A DNA stretch of 64,000 nt from Roseimicrobium gellanilyticum (GTDB lineage Bacteria; Verrucomicrobiota; Verrucomicrobiia; Verrucomicrobiales; Verrucomicrobiaceae), in assembly GCF_003315205.1 (NCBI RefSeq), contig NZ_QNRR01000009.1, forward strand, positions 1 to 64,000, given 5' to 3'. Made by a program: the position numbers and the translations under genes. The notes below the pieces were generated by a model. That model did not search any database, was not told the DNA's origin, and was given only the letters and a program-made list of their open reading frames with translations. Shown here piece by piece: positions 1 through 9,270 of this stretch (position 1 is the stretch's first letter; every line of letters starts with the position of its first letter).

Positions 1-11
1 CACGTATCCAT
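1..11 (-). CDS. Possible 5' end of a gene leaving the window on the left
   Basis: On the minus strand an ATG at 11-9 is preceded by GGGAGGAG (24-17) with a 5-base spacer, a strong Shine-Dalgarno arrangement. Only three codons (Met-Asp-Thr) are visible, so no function can be given. The call rests on the ribosome binding site alone. Confidence 0.35.
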
Positions 12-141
12 GAGCGCTCCTCCCGCAATGGTCACTTCGAGTTTAAGCTCATACCATGGTAAAATACCCCGCATTTTCCTTCATGGCATTGGGCTGAAGC
101 CGAAACTACTTTGGTACTCACCAGCTCCGCTCACCTCGCAC

Positions 142-176
142 AAACAAAAAGGACGGCAGCCCACGCTGCCGTCCTT
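142..176 (-). terminator. Rho-independent terminator of the ThuA-like gene
   Basis: An 11-bp perfect stem (149-159 with 165-175, loop of 5) is followed on the minus strand by a T-rich run. It lies about 45 bases beyond the stop codon of the ThuA-like gene and points the same way. Confidence 0.8.
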
Positions 177-221
177 GGAACTTCAGAATGCTCGCGAAGA
201 GACTCGCGAACTACGATGGGT

Positions 222-1226
222 TTACTCCACCGTCGGATTCGGCTCTGCGCTGCCGTCAGCAAGGCCGAGGGCCCATTTGATGCCGCCGAGGATGTGCGCC
301 TGGTACTGCTTCGCCGTTTCGACCGGGTTCACGCGGCCCTTCAGCTCAGGGTCAGCGCTCCAGAGGTCTTCGCGGTGGCCGAGGCTGGTGTAGAACACCT
401 TGCCCTTGCCAGGCGTGCGCACCCAGGACACGGGGAAGTAGCCCTTCTCCTCGGGCTTGTTCGGGTGCTGGCGCAGGTGCCAGAGGGAGCGCACCTTGCT
501 GCGGTCGTGGTGCTTGATGAGGTACATCTCTTCCTGCTTCAGGCTCCAGGAGTCACCGATTTCCGCATTGGCGGGGTGCTTCGCGTCCGCGGCCACGAGG
601 TCGGCAGGGACCTGCGCGCCGTGACCAGCGAACTCACCCTGCAGCATGTCGAGGTAACCTTCGAACTGGTGGAAGGTATCGCTGGAGGAATGCATACCGA
701 TGAAGGCGTGGCCTTCTTCAATCCACTTGATGAAGCCCTCCTTGTCCGGCAGGGGCAGCATGCCGGTGGTGTTCGCGAAGATCACGGCGTCGATGCCCTT
801 GGCCTTCAAGTTGTCCGGGCTGAGCTTGGCGAGGGACTCGGCCATCTTCTTGTCGAGTTCTGCCTGCGCCGCCTTGGCTTGGGCTTCCACTTCAGGAGTC
901 CACTTGGCCATCTGCGCATCGTAGTTGGCGATGTCCTTCTTATAACGCTCCTTGGCCTTGTCATCCGCATCGGCGGCCAGGTCCTTGGGTTTGTTCGGCT
1001 TCTTGGGCACGGTCACATCCGGCTGCTGGCAGTAGTCCACCACCTTGTAGGCGCCGGACTTGTCGCCCAACTCGGCGATGGTCTTCTCCGCAAAGGGAAT
1101 GGAGCTGTGACGGAAACCCGCCGTGGTGGTGACGACGATGACCTTCTTGGGCTCAGCGCCCTGGGACTGCACGGGCAGCACGATGGCCCCGGCGAGAAGG
1201 AGGAGGATGGAGGTACGACGTAGCAT
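222..1226 (-). CDS. Secreted ThuA-like domain protein
   Basis: A 334-residue protein with an N-terminal signal peptide (MLRRTSILLLLAGAIVLPV, cleavage near QSQGA) followed by a ThuA-like (trehalose utilisation, glutamine amidotransferase-like fold) domain. Typical family motifs are TTTAGFRHSS early on, FIGMHSSSDTF in the middle and FYTSLGHREDLW near the C terminus. A lysine/alanine-rich segment of about 60 residues is inserted between the first strand and the core, probably a coiled coil. In PVC bacteria such proteins sit among secreted sugar-degrading enzymes; the substrate is unknown. The start at 1226 was chosen because it gives a clean signal peptide; upstream in-frame starts would add about 29 residues unlike a leader. 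The gene is single, with its own terminator. Confidence 0.8.
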   Translation of the reverse strand: MLRRTSILLLLAGAIVLPVQSQGAEPKKVIVVTTTAGFRHSSIPFAEKTIAELGDKSGAYKVVDYCQQPDVTVPKKPNKPKDLAADADDKAKERYKKDIANYDAQMAKWTPEVEAQAKAAQAELDKKMAESLAKLSPDNLKAKGIDAVIFANTTGMLPLPDKEGFIKWIEEGHAFIGMHSSSDTFHQFEGYLDMLQGEFAGHGAQVPADLVAADAKHPANAEIGDSWSLKQEEMYLIKHHDRSKVRSLWHLRQHPNKPEEKGYFPVSWVRTPGKGKVFYTSLGHREDLWSADPELKGRVNPVETAKQYQAHILGGIKWALGLADGSAEPNPTVE

Positions 1227-1401
1227 TTTGAGGGGGATGATGAGATGTACTGACCCACTCCAGAGGACTGGAACGGGTGGAGACATACGGGAAGACGGGC
1301 GAGTTGCTTCCAAAATTAGACATGGCGGGGGTCAAAAGCGTCTCGCGCGTCCTTGGAATCCATGGCAGTCACAGGCTGTAGGAAACCAGGCCACCACCCC
1401 C

Positions 1402-1872
1402 ATGTCCCACACCCTGCGATTCTTCCGGACCAGATGTCTCGATTGCGGCGCCGACTTTGCAATACCTGACCTCGGCGAGTTCCTCTACGGTCAATTCATC
1501 TGGTACGGAGAGCGCGGCGACGCGTTTGCGTACTTTGACGCCATCGCCAGCCCCATGTTTGAGCACATTCGCTCCCTCCTGCGAAAGGCCGTAGGATACC
1601 CACAATCACCGTCGAGCCATGAGATTGACCGCTTTCATTGGGTGGTCGCAGGATGCGCCGAAAAGATCACAGACCAGCAGCTTCTGCCTCGCAGGGTCTG
1701 CCCTTCTTGCCGGTCACGGAATCTCTCCGTGGACGACGGCGACCCTGTTGCAGACCGCCTGGTGGAAGAGGCTTCCTATGATGAGTTTCTCGCCAAACCA
1801 GCTCTGGAACAGCTCTCCATGGTGGCGCAGTTATGGGAGCAGTCGGGAGAGAATCGCTTCACGTCTCCCTGA
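1402..1872 (+). CDS. Hypothetical protein with paired CxxC zinc-ribbon motifs
   Basis: This 156-residue protein has one CxxC near the N terminus (RCLDCGADF) and a second near residue 100 (RRVCPSCRSRN), so it probably binds one zinc ion as a zinc ribbon. The region between them is aromatic-rich (FLYGQFIWYG, FAYFDAI). No signal peptide or membrane segment is present, so it is probably cytoplasmic. The start was placed at the first ATG before the first zinc knuckle. The gene runs opposite to both neighbours. The family was not recognised and no function is proposed. Confidence 0.65.
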   Translation: MSHTLRFFRTRCLDCGADFAIPDLGEFLYGQFIWYGERGDAFAYFDAIASPMFEHIRSLLRKAVGYPQSPSSHEIDRFHWVVAGCAEKITDQQLLPRRVCPSCRSRNLSVDDGDPVADRLVEEASYDEFLAKPALEQLSMVAQLWEQSGENRFTSP

Positions 1873-1883
1873 CCAGCTACACA

Positions 1884-1920
1884 AAAAACAAAAAAAGGGC
1901 GGCATCCCCCGATGCCGCCC
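1884..1920 (-). terminator. Rho-independent terminator of the sulfatase/DUF1549/DUF1501 operon
   Basis: A perfect 10-bp GC-rich stem (1897-1906 with 1911-1920, loop of 4) is followed on the minus strand by a long T-rich tract (complement of 1884-1896). It lies 43 bases beyond the stop of the DUF1501 gene. Confidence 0.85.
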
Positions 1921-1962
1921 TGCTTTCTGTCGATGGTCCGCCGCCTGAGACGGGCATCGGCA

Positions 1963-3282
1963 TCAAGCAAATATGTCGGTGATAGGATGACCCTTGTCCG
2001 CAATGGTGAACGGACGCTTGCTGGGCGAGTACACCACGTGGTCAAGCGGCAGACCCAAAGCGTAGGCGATGGTCGCGTTGAACTGCGGGATCTCCACCTT
2101 GTTCTCGATGACTTCGCGGCCTTCCCTGTCCGTCTTGCCGTAGACAAAGCCGCCCTTCACGCCGCCGCCGGCCATGATGCCGGAGAAGGCTTTCGGATAG
2201 TGGTCGCGGCCGACATTCACGTTGATGTCGGGCGTGCGACCGAATTCGGAAGTGACCACCACGAGCGTTTCTTCAAGAAGGCCGCGCGAGTTGAGGTCGC
2301 TGAGCAGGCTGGCGAGCGCCTTGTCCAGCACATCGCAAAGTTCCGGCACGCGGACGAAGTTCGCATTGTGCGTGTCCCAGCCACCGAGCGAGACTTCCAC
2401 GAAGCGCACGCCGCGCTCCACGAGACGGCGGGCCAGCAAGCAGCCCTGGCCGAAGGGCTCAGCGCCGTAGCTCTTGCGGGTCTCCTCGTTTTCTTCCGTG
2501 AGGTCGAAGGCCTTGAGGTCTTCGCTCTTCATCATGGTCATGGCGTGGTCGTACATGTCCGTGTACGCCTTCACATTGCGATGCTGATAGGTATTGCGGA
2601 AGTCCTTATCCAGTTCATCCGCCAGAGACATGCGGGCGACGAAGCGATCCTCCGAGAGGCCCTTCTGCACGCGCACGTTCTTGATGCCGTTTTCCGGATT
2701 GTTCACGAAAAGCGGGTTGTAGCTCGCAGGCAGGAAGCCAGCGCCAGGGTGGCGGCTGTCATTGCCGATGAAGACGCTCTTCGGCAGCGTGCTGTTCCCC
2801 GTGGCGGGCTGGAAGGCGGTGAGCCAGGAACCCATGGCAGGGTGGCGGATGGTGCCACGCAGCGTGTAGCTGGTGTGCATCATGTAGTTCCCCTGCTCAT
2901 GCGCTCCCTGGGTGGAGGTGAGAGAATTCACCACCGTGACGTGGTGCATCTGCTGCGCGGTGAGCGGAAGATACTCGGAGATGCGCACGCCATCGGCGCT
3001 GGTCTTGATGGGCTTGGTGGGGCCCGCAGTTTCCACGCCTTCCTTCACGTCCCACGTGTCCATGTGCGTCTGGCCACCGGACATGTAGAGGTAGATCACA
3101 TTCTTGGCCGTGGCCACCTGCTTGCCCTTGAAAGAGCCTTCGAACGGTGCGGCGCCCGCCTTGTTCGTGAAGACCGAGGGAAGCAGACCCACGCCGAGAA
3201 GCGTGCTCGCGGTGCGGGCGGCGAACTGGCGGCGCGACAGCTGGTCGCCACGGAGGAGGCTGGACTGAAGGGCGGTGCTCAT
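1963..3282 (-). CDS. DUF1501 family exported protein
   Basis: A 439-residue protein starting with a Tat-type leader: SRRQFAARTASTLLGVGLLP carries a twin arginine before a hydrophobic stretch. The body matches DUF1501, a PVC-rich family related to alkaline phosphatase/sulfatase folds; recognisable pieces are YLYMSGGQTHMDTWD, GGWDTHNANF and VVVTSEFGRTPDIN followed by GRDHYPKAF. In this phylum it is almost always paired with a DUF1549/DUF1553 protein, and here it lies 21 bases downstream of one. It is the last gene of a three-gene minus-strand operon ending at the terminator at 1884-1920. The biochemical role is unknown; a periplasmic metal-dependent hydrolase role is only an inference from the fold. 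Confidence 0.88.
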   Translation of the reverse strand: MSTALQSSLLRGDQLSRRQFAARTASTLLGVGLLPSVFTNKAGAAPFEGSFKGKQVATAKNVIYLYMSGGQTHMDTWDVKEGVETAGPTKPIKTSADGVRISEYLPLTAQQMHHVTVVNSLTSTQGAHEQGNYMMHTSYTLRGTIRHPAMGSWLTAFQPATGNSTLPKSVFIGNDSRHPGAGFLPASYNPLFVNNPENGIKNVRVQKGLSEDRFVARMSLADELDKDFRNTYQHRNVKAYTDMYDHAMTMMKSEDLKAFDLTEENEETRKSYGAEPFGQGCLLARRLVERGVRFVEVSLGGWDTHNANFVRVPELCDVLDKALASLLSDLNSRGLLEETLVVVTSEFGRTPDINVNVGRDHYPKAFSGIMAGGGVKGGFVYGKTDREGREVIENKVEIPQFNATIAYALGLPLDHVVYSPSKRPFTIADKGHPITDIFA

Positions 3283-3303
3283 GGCTTTGCGAGGGTGAGG
3301 GGC

Positions 3304-5655
3304 TTATTGAATGAAGATGAACTGCTGGGTATTGATCAAAGCGTAGATCAGGTCGGAAATGTCCAGGCCTGCATCGGAGCTCTGGGCCTTGTTCCAAAGC
3401 TCAAGCTCACGCGGGGTGGGCTTGCGGGTAAGCAGGGTCATGTACACGGCTTCCACTTTGTCATCCGGGTAAGGGGCCTTGTTTACCACGAGCATGAGCT
3501 GTGAATAGCGCTCCATAATGCCGGGCAGGAGCTGGCTGTTCATCATGGCCAGGGCCTGCGGCACAGAGGCATCGTAGTTCGCGTTTTCAATCGTCTCACG
3601 ATCGCTCTGACCGAACTCACGAAGGTAGTGGCCACGCGGCGCGGGCGATTCGATCTCGGCGGCACGCAGCCAGTTGCGCATCTGGCCCGCGCGATAGCTC
3701 GCATAGCCCTTGCGCTCCTTCTCAGGGATGCCGTAGTAGGCAGCCTCCTGCATGAGGTCATCGAGCTGCTTCTGGCGCTCTGCCTTCACCTGCTCATCGG
3801 ACTTTTCGGGCTTGTCATAGCCGGGGATCTTGATGCGATCCGCGTTCATGCCGGCATCTGCCATCATGCCACCGCTCATCATCATGGAGCTGTCTGCGGA
3901 GGCCACGACGGGATCGCCTGGCTTGTCGGAAGTCTTGGCGCCGCCCACACTTGCAGCGAGCTTTTTCACCGCGGGAAGGTACACCTGGTTGTTCACTTCC
4001 TGGCGAGCTTCACGCTGGAGTTCACTGACCTTGCGGCTCAGCTCCTTGGCGGTGGCCTTGTCGTCATTCGCACGGGCATCCGCGATCTTCTTCTGCAGAT
4101 CCTTCACCTGATCATTTTGCGCCCGGTATTTCTGCGCAGCGATCTGGGCACCCTTCAACATCTCCTCGGGGGTGAGCTCATTCAGCGCATCGCCCAGTTT
4201 CTTCGCAGCGAGCACACGGCGCTCAGCCGCTTCGCGAATGGGAAGATTCGGCATGTCTGGCGTGGGATTGATGAGGGCCACGAAGGAATCCCACATCTGC
4301 TCGGCGCTCATGCGGCGCAGGACGGGGCCGGTGAAATGATAGGTCACACCGGCGGGTATTTCCTCCTTCGTCACGGCGCGCTGGTAGCTGCTGGTATTCA
4401 GGAGCACACGGAGGTACGACTTGAGGTCATACTCATTGCTCACCATGAGCTTTTCCAGATGCTTCATGAGCTCCGGATTCATGGGGGCGGTGCCATCCAT
4501 CAGCTCGTCCACCGGTTCGATCAGGCCAAGACCGAACACCTTCTTCCAAAGACGGTTCGCAATCACGGTGGTGAAGCGGGGATTGTCCGGTGAAGTCATC
4601 CACTTGGCAAAGGCATCCAGCGACTTCTCTCCAGGGGCGGCTTTCAGCTCATGGCCCATCATCGTGGCCGCGGAGACCACGGACTTCGGCTTCGCATCCG
4701 AATACTGGTAGTCGTGCGGCAGGCGCAGTTCACGTTTCGGATTGAAGCCCACCGAGGTGTAGCGCAGGCTGTTGCGCACATCCCCCAGCACTTCCTCCAC
4801 CGGGCGCATTTCCTTGCGCTTGGCATCGCTGGCAAGACGGGCCTGCTTGCCCATCTCCTCCATCTTGTCACGGTAGGCCTTCTTCTCCTCCGGTGTCATG
4901 TTCTTCTTCGGAGGCTCCGGCTTGAACTTGTCCCGCTCTGCCTGGATCTCCTTGTTCATCATGTCACGCGCGGCGAGCTGCGTGGGGCCGTAGTAGTCAT
5001 TCGTCTCCACCCCGTAGGTGAAGGCCGCCATCTGGTAGAACTGCATCTGCGACCACTTGTCGAAAGGATGGTTGTGACACTGGGCGCACTCGATGCGGGT
5101 GCCCAGGAACACACGCACGGTGTTCGCAAGATTGTCCAGCGGCATGCCACGGTCACGCATGTAGTAGCCGATCGCACCACTGTCCCAAGCATCACCTTCT
5201 GCGGAGACCATCTCCTGCACAAGCTTGTTCCACGGCTTGTTGGTCCGCAGGCTGTCCTTGATGTAATTGGTATACGCGGCCCCGGTAATGCCACCCGCCT
5301 GGCCGTTCGACTGCGCACGCAGGATGTCGGCAAGGTAGTTGTACATGTGCTGCACATAACCCTCGCTCGCCAGCAGGCGGTCGATGAGCTTGCTGCGCTT
5401 GTTCGCGTCCTGGGAACTCAGGAACTCCTCCGCCTCGCGATGCGTGGGAATGCGGCCGACGACATCCAGATAGATGCGGCGGAGGAAGACTTCATCGCTG
5501 GCAGGGGCGTTTCCCTGGAGCTTGTTCGCCTTCCAGTCCTTTTCCAAAATGGCATCGATCTCCCGGGCTGCCTGTTTGGCATCGGGCTTGGCGGCCTGCA
5601 GGGTCAACGAACCGAGCAAGACCACAAGGGGGGTGAGCAATGTGGGCCTTTTCAT
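3304..5655 (-). CDS. DUF1549/DUF1553 domain protein with CxxCH motif
   Basis: A 783-residue exported protein with an N-terminal signal peptide (MKRPTLLTPLVVLLGSLTL). DUF1549 covers roughly residues 30-230 and DUF1553 roughly 340-620 plus the C-terminal end. A CAQCH sequence at about residues 190-194 is a c-type haem-binding motif, typical of the family. Between DUF1553 blocks lies a lysine/glutamine-rich, coiled-coil-like stretch and then a methionine-rich stretch (SSMMMSGGMMADAGM), unusual and possibly metal-binding. The start at 5655 gives the signal peptide; an upstream ATG would add 14 polar residues. It is the middle gene of the operon, between the sulfatase (80 bases upstream) and DUF1501 (21 bases downstream). 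The function in the family is unknown. Confidence 0.88.
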   Translation of the reverse strand: MKRPTLLTPLVVLLGSLTLQAAKPDAKQAAREIDAILEKDWKANKLQGNAPASDEVFLRRIYLDVVGRIPTHREAEEFLSSQDANKRSKLIDRLLASEGYVQHMYNYLADILRAQSNGQAGGITGAAYTNYIKDSLRTNKPWNKLVQEMVSAEGDAWDSGAIGYYMRDRGMPLDNLANTVRVFLGTRIECAQCHNHPFDKWSQMQFYQMAAFTYGVETNDYYGPTQLAARDMMNKEIQAERDKFKPEPPKKNMTPEEKKAYRDKMEEMGKQARLASDAKRKEMRPVEEVLGDVRNSLRYTSVGFNPKRELRLPHDYQYSDAKPKSVVSAATMMGHELKAAPGEKSLDAFAKWMTSPDNPRFTTVIANRLWKKVFGLGLIEPVDELMDGTAPMNPELMKHLEKLMVSNEYDLKSYLRVLLNTSSYQRAVTKEEIPAGVTYHFTGPVLRRMSAEQMWDSFVALINPTPDMPNLPIREAAERRVLAAKKLGDALNELTPEEMLKGAQIAAQKYRAQNDQVKDLQKKIADARANDDKATAKELSRKVSELQREARQEVNNQVYLPAVKKLAASVGGAKTSDKPGDPVVASADSSMMMSGGMMADAGMNADRIKIPGYDKPEKSDEQVKAERQKQLDDLMQEAAYYGIPEKERKGYASYRAGQMRNWLRAAEIESPAPRGHYLREFGQSDRETIENANYDASVPQALAMMNSQLLPGIMERYSQLMLVVNKAPYPDDKVEAVYMTLLTRKPTPRELELWNKAQSSDAGLDISDLIYALINTQQFIFIQ

Positions 5656-5735
5656 GGCTAAGGATCCTAAACGATCCCGACCATTTGGATTTATCACAAA
5701 TAATATTCCTTATTTGCCGAACCCATTTTACCCCC

Positions 5736-7190
5736 TCAGGGTTTGTCCACGTAGTCGCCACCGTTCAGGCTTTTTGCCACGGACTCCAGCCAGCGCTCCA
5801 GCGCCTCCTGCATCTGCGGCACTCGCTCGGGTTGTTCGGCCAGCAGCACGCGACTTTCATCAGGGTCATTTGCCAGGTCATACAGCTCCCAGCTGACCGC
5901 GCCGGTCTTGGGGTCCTCCATGCGGTGCAACTTCCAGTTTCCATCCAGCCATGCGGAATGCCCGGGATACTTCTGCGGTGCAAAGTGCTCTTTGATTTGT
6001 CCCGCCTCTGCGAACGCCTGTGGCTCGGGAGTGGGCTCGCGACCTTCTTTCTCGGCGGCCATCTGCTCCTCCATCCATTGCTTTGCCGGTGTGCCGATGC
6101 CTCTGATCGGAGAATCCCAGAAGCCGATGGGCTGGCTGCGCTTCTTTACCGTCCCCTCCAGCAGTGGCATGAGGCTGACTCCGTCGAGCGGGCGCGATTT
6201 GTCAGGCTCCAGGTCGGTGATATCCAGCAGCGTGGGGAAAATATCGCTGGTCACGCAGGGTTCGGTGATCACCTTGGGCTCGGGAAACTTTGCGGGCCAT
6301 TCCAGCAAAGCAGGCACGGCGAGACCGCCTTCGTACACGGCGCCCTTGTTGCCACGCCGTCCACCGGTGGAGCCAATCTTCGGCAGCGCACCGTTGTCGC
6401 TGTAGTACCAGAGCAGCGTGTTCTTCCGCAGACCAAGCTCCTTCAACGTGTCGCGGATGCGGCCGAAGGCACGATCCATGGCGGTGATTTCCCCGTAGAA
6501 GTCCTGCGCGTTCTTGGGCAGATCCGCATACAGCTCGCGGTCTGCCTTGAGGGCCTTGTGGGGATTGTGTGGTGAGCCGAACCACACCACGGCCACGAAG
6601 CGCTGCTCCTTCTCCACGCTTTCCTTGATGAACTGGATGGCGAGGTCCGCAGTGATGTCCGAGCTGTCTCCCTGGAACTGCGTGGCCTTGCCCCGCTCGC
6701 TCAGGATGGGATCGAGGTCGAAGAAATTGGGCGAGGACACCCACGCATCAAATCCCTGGGCACCGGGGCTCGTGGGCTGATCCTTGCGCACAGAACCGAG
6801 GTGCCACTTGCCGAAATGTCCCGTGCGGTAGTCCGCCTGCTTGAGTGCTTCCGCGAGTGTGAGCTCCTGCGGTCGCAGCGGCCAGCCCCACTGGAAGACA
6901 CCGTACCGATTCGGCGTGCGACCTGTGAGCACACTGCCACGCGTGGGAGAGCACACGGGCGCAGCGGCATGGAAGTTATCAAAGCGTACGCCCTCCTTCG
7001 CCATGGCATCGAAGTTCGGCGTCTTCAGGTGTGGGTGCCCATTGTACGCCATGTCTCCCCACCCCTGGTCATCGGCCATCACGAGGACGATGTTGGGCAG
7101 ATTATCCACAGCACGCAGCGTGGACATGAGGGCAAGGGACGAGCAAGCGACGACAGCAGCGCAGGTCAGGCGGCGGAGGCTGGTGAGCAT
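5736..7190 (-). CDS. Exported sulfatase (arylsulfatase family)
   Basis: A 484-residue protein with a signal peptide (first 25-27 residues, ending near TLRAVD). The sulfatase signature is complete: NIVLVMADDQGWGD holds the first calcium-binding aspartates (about residues 40-41), and CSPTRGSVLTGR at residues 80-91 contains the cysteine converted to formylglycine. WHLG and the substrate-binding SDNGAL region follow at expected positions. It should hydrolyse sulfate esters, probably of sulfated polysaccharides, in the periplasm or outside the cell. Modification of a CxPxR site by a formylglycine-generating enzyme is required; no such enzyme is visible in this window. It appears to be the first gene of the operon with DUF1549/1553 and DUF1501. 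Confidence 0.92.
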   Translation of the reverse strand: MLTSLRRLTCAAVVACSSLALMSTLRAVDNLPNIVLVMADDQGWGDMAYNGHPHLKTPNFDAMAKEGVRFDNFHAAAPVCSPTRGSVLTGRTPNRYGVFQWGWPLRPQELTLAEALKQADYRTGHFGKWHLGSVRKDQPTSPGAQGFDAWVSSPNFFDLDPILSERGKATQFQGDSSDITADLAIQFIKESVEKEQRFVAVVWFGSPHNPHKALKADRELYADLPKNAQDFYGEITAMDRAFGRIRDTLKELGLRKNTLLWYYSDNGALPKIGSTGGRRGNKGAVYEGGLAVPALLEWPAKFPEPKVITEPCVTSDIFPTLLDITDLEPDKSRPLDGVSLMPLLEGTVKKRSQPIGFWDSPIRGIGTPAKQWMEEQMAAEKEGREPTPEPQAFAEAGQIKEHFAPQKYPGHSAWLDGNWKLHRMEDPKTGAVSWELYDLANDPDESRVLLAEQPERVPQMQEALERWLESVAKSLNGGDYVDKP

Positions 7191-7313
7191 GCGTCGAGGC
7201 TACCGCAACCATGGCAAAACAAGCAATGCCGCAGTGAAGAATCCACCCCGCCGATGCAACCGCCCGCAACCCGGCGGCGTCTCCAGGGGTTCAAGACCGA
7301 ACCTCGACGCTCC

Positions 7314-8252
7314 ATGCCCACTTACCTCCTCCCCCGATTTGCCGCCCTCGCTTCCGCCGGAGCCCTGCTGCTTCACGCTGGGATGGGTCATGCGGAAGGC
7401 ATCGCCAAGTCATCCACCACCAGCGGCAGCGCCGCGACTGCGACAGCAGTCGGCCAGCGCGTCTTTGTCTGCGCACACAGCTTCATGATTTACACGGCGA
7501 AGCTGTTGCCTCCCATGGCGCAGGCCGCGGGCATCGCGCATGTGAATGCCGGCCAGCAGATGATTGGCGGCTCGAAGGTCATCCAGCACTGGGAACTGCC
7601 CGATGACAAAAACCGCGCCAAGGAAGCCCTGCGCTCCGGGAATGTGGACGTCATCACGCTCTCACCCCACATGCTGATGCCTGACCCCGGCATCACGAAC
7701 TTCACCAAGCTCGGCTTGGAGAAGAATCCGAAACTGCGGGTGCTGGTGCAGGCCTCCTGGCCCGCGCGTGATGGACATCCGGAAAAGGGATTCAAGAACG
7801 AAGAACGCGATGCGCTGACGTTGGACGGGCTGAACCAGATGCGCATCGATCATCAAACGCTGTGGCGCTCGAAGCTGGAGGACCAGGTGCGCTCACTGAA
7901 TACCGCCGCCGGTCACGATGCGGTGCACATCATTCCAGTGAGCGATGCCGTCTTCGCCCTTCGCGAGCAGGTCATCAAAGGCACGGCACCGGGCATCGCG
8001 AAGCAATCTGCGCTCTTCCGCGATCCCCTCGGCCATCCCCTTGAAGTGCTCGCCACGCTGGTCACCTACACGCACTTCGCCGCCATCTACCAGTGCAGCC
8101 CGGAAGGACTCGCCGTGCCGGAGCAGCTCAAGAACCAGCCTCAAGCCGAGGAGCTGAACAGGCTGCTGCAGAAGCTGGCTTGGGAGGCGGTGGTGAACTA
8201 TCCCATGAGCGGGGTGAAGCAAAAGGCCGTCAGTACCACGCAGAAGGGCTGA
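7314..8252 (+). CDS. Exported hypothetical protein, possibly SGNH-hydrolase-like
   Basis: A 312-residue protein with a signal peptide (MPTYLLPRFAALASAGALLL, then HAE). After the leader, VFVCAHSFMIYTAKLLPPMA resembles the block I of SGNH/GDSL-type hydrolases with the usual GxSF changed to AHSF. GGSKVIQHWE and VDVITLSPHMLMP follow in the order expected for that fold, and a late HIIPVSDA element could precede the catalytic Asp/His. The assignment is tentative because the block I glycine is absent. The start at 7314 was chosen for the signal peptide. It is divergent from the sulfatase (123 bases apart), so the two may share a promoter region. Confidence 0.6.
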   Translation: MPTYLLPRFAALASAGALLLHAGMGHAEGIAKSSTTSGSAATATAVGQRVFVCAHSFMIYTAKLLPPMAQAAGIAHVNAGQQMIGGSKVIQHWELPDDKNRAKEALRSGNVDVITLSPHMLMPDPGITNFTKLGLEKNPKLRVLVQASWPARDGHPEKGFKNEERDALTLDGLNQMRIDHQTLWRSKLEDQVRSLNTAAGHDAVHIIPVSDAVFALREQVIKGTAPGIAKQSALFRDPLGHPLEVLATLVTYTHFAAIYQCSPEGLAVPEQLKNQPQAEELNRLLQKLAWEAVVNYPMSGVKQKAVSTTQKG

Positions 8253-8279
8253 CTCATTTCATAGGGTGCCACCGGGATC

Positions 8280-8418
8280 GTAGCCGAGTTTCTCCGAAAC
8301 TCGAAGCGCCTAGCATGTGCTGTAGATGCATCCATTTCTGACGTCTGGCACCACGCCGTGATGGATGGCACGTCATAGACAGGTCCACGCGCAACGAGTT
8401 TCGGAGAAACTCGGCTAC
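8280..8418. repeat. Paired inverted REP-like element with GTAG ends (139 bp)
   Basis: Two perfect 24-base inverted arms at 8280-8303 and 8395-8418. Each arm begins (from outside) with GTAG and contains an internal hairpin, CGAGTTTCTCCGAAACTCG. It fills most of the 248-base gap between the SGNH-like gene and exonuclease III. No reading frame lies inside. Confidence 0.85.
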
Positions 8419-8500
8419 TTTGCCAGGAAGCCACCCGGGCCTTGCCATGACCGAATGCCGCTATTGACCGCGCCCACCTTTCCGCGCATCTGTTTCCCAG

Positions 8501-9253
8501 ATGAAATTCACCTCCTTTAACGTGAACGGTGTGCGCGCGGCGATGGACAAGGGTCTCCGTGACTACCTGACCTCTTGCGACGCCGATGTGATCTGCCTTC
8601 AGGAGGTGAAGGCCCTGCAGGATCAAGCCGATCTCACCTTCCTCAAGGACTACGAGGTGCTCTGGAATCCCGCCGTGAAGAAAGGCTACTCCGGCACGGC
8701 GGTGCTGACACGCATTTCTCCGAAGACGCACGTGCTCGGCGTGGGCATGCCCGAGCATGACAACGAGGGCCGCGTGATCACGGCAGAGTTCCCCGACTTC
8801 TACCTCGTGAACGTCTACACGCCGAATGCGCAGGAGCAGCTCAAGCGCCTGCCCTACCGCCTGAAATGGGACGCGGACTTCCGCACCTACCTGAAGCGTC
8901 TGGAGCAGACCAAGCCCGTATTCTCCTGCGGTGACTTCAACGTGGCGCATGAAGAGATCGATATCGCACGCCCGAAGGAGAACCGGAAGAACCCCGGCTT
9001 CAGCGATGAAGAACGCGCGAGCTTCAGCGAGCTGCTCAACGCCGGCTTCATCGACACCTTCCGTGAGCTGGAGAAAGGTGCGCACCACTATTCCTGGTGG
9101 AGCTACCGCGCCAATGCCCGCGCCAACAACGTGGGCTGGAGAATCGACTACTGGCTCATGTCCCAGGCCTTGCGTTCCAAGCTGAAGGCAGCACGCATCC
9201 GTCCAGACATCTACGGCTCGGACCATTGTCCGGTGGAGCTGGAGATTGGGTGA
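8501..9253 (+). CDS. xth: Exodeoxyribonuclease III / AP endonuclease
   Basis: A 250-residue protein, full length for the ExoIII family, which acts on AP sites and 3' ends in base-excision repair. Family motifs are in order: FNVNGVRAA (N-terminal metal site), CLQEVKA with the metal-binding Glu near residue 35, YSGTAVLTR, FSCGDFNVAHEEID with the catalytic Asp/Asn, and the C-terminal SDHCPVELEI with the catalytic Asp-His. There is no leader, so it is cytoplasmic. No close operon partner exists; a repeat element lies upstream and the tandem paralogs are convergent downstream. Confidence 0.95.
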   Translation: MKFTSFNVNGVRAAMDKGLRDYLTSCDADVICLQEVKALQDQADLTFLKDYEVLWNPAVKKGYSGTAVLTRISPKTHVLGVGMPEHDNEGRVITAEFPDFYLVNVYTPNAQEQLKRLPYRLKWDADFRTYLKRLEQTKPVFSCGDFNVAHEEIDIARPKENRKNPGFSDEERASFSELLNAGFIDTFRELEKGAHHYSWWSYRANARANNVGWRIDYWLMSQALRSKLKAARIRPDIYGSDHCPVELEIG

Positions 9254-9270
9254 GGCTGGTGCGACGCCAT

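Noticed and set aside
1912-3504. Long open frame on the plus strand (530 codons)
   Set aside because: It is antisense to the well-supported DUF1501 gene and to the end of the DUF1549/1553 gene. Its product is rich in Arg, His, Gly and Val with no domain, the usual shadow of GC-rich coding DNA.
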